The translations under genes and the position numbers were made by a program. The notes below the pieces were generated by a model, which was given only the letters and a program-made list of their open reading frames with translations, was not told where the DNA came from and ran no database searches. Positions 22,282 through 22,289 of a stretch of DNA of 22,289 bases are shown piece by piece (position 1 is the stretch's first letter; every line of letters begins with the position of its first letter). Location of the stretch: positions 1 to 22,289 of the forward strand of contig DAOVLE010000062.1 in the NCBI GenBank assembly GCA_030631415.1, written 5' to 3'. Source of the stretch: JAAEQG01 sp023133475 (lineage in GTDB: Bacteria; Planctomycetota; Phycisphaerae; UBA1845).

Positions 22282-22289
22282 TGAGTTGG

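Overview
The window is a GC-rich bacterial chromosome segment whose core is a minus-strand division and cell wall (dcw) cluster: murE-murF // mraY-ftsW-murG-murC-murB-ddl-ftsQ (about 14.1 kb down to 1.9 kb). Gene order, sequence style, an ftsQ that is not followed by ftsA or ftsZ, a very large PAS/GAF sensor kinase and abundant hairpin-type intergenic repeats all suggest the PVC group, most likely a planctomycete close to the Phycisphaerae. This placement is inference; there is no rRNA or other marker here. MurE carries a DNPR motif, so the peptidoglycan is probably of the meso-diaminopimelate type.

Layout from left to right. 1-173: repeats only. 174-1713: two related multi-pass membrane proteins of unknown function, in the place where ftsA/ftsZ usually lie. 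1883-10302: ftsQ, ddl, murB, murC, murG, ftsW and mraY. Spacing is tight from ftsW to murG and from murC to murB; repeat-rich gaps flank ddl. 10505-11199: a plus-strand MNT nucleotidyltransferase/HEPN pair, a probable toxin-antitoxin type module, sits antisense between mraY and murF and splits the cluster. 11177-14097: murF and murE, overlapping by 4 nt. 14276-19910: a two-gene signalling operon made of a 1466-residue MEDS-PAS-GAF hybrid-input histidine kinase and a response regulator with two receiver domains and a C-terminal CxxC/CxxC ribbon. 20082-22151: a tandem duplication of about 1.03 kb. Each unit has its own promoter-like sequence and one exported protein with a ten-cysteine C-terminal tail.

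The mur genes together carry UDP-MurNAc through peptide addition (MurC, MurE, MurF; MurD is not in this window), D-Ala-D-Ala supply (Ddl), lipid I and lipid II formation (MraY, MurG) and septal polymerisation (FtsW, FtsQ). MurB makes the UDP-MurNAc.

At least five families of short intergenic repeats occur: a GTAGGGCGGGT hairpin (7 copies, mostly just after stop codons), a 36-nt-arm inverted repeat (2 copies), a 57-nt-arm inverted repeat between murB and ddl, AAAGTCC runs, and TTGCCTC runs. Some have invaded gene edges: the end of ddl, the 5' side of ftsQ and the stop codon of the response regulator. The most original material is the duplicated Cys-rich exported pair, where the leader half is nearly constant and the Cys-rich tail has diverged, and the MNT/HEPN insertion inside the dcw cluster.
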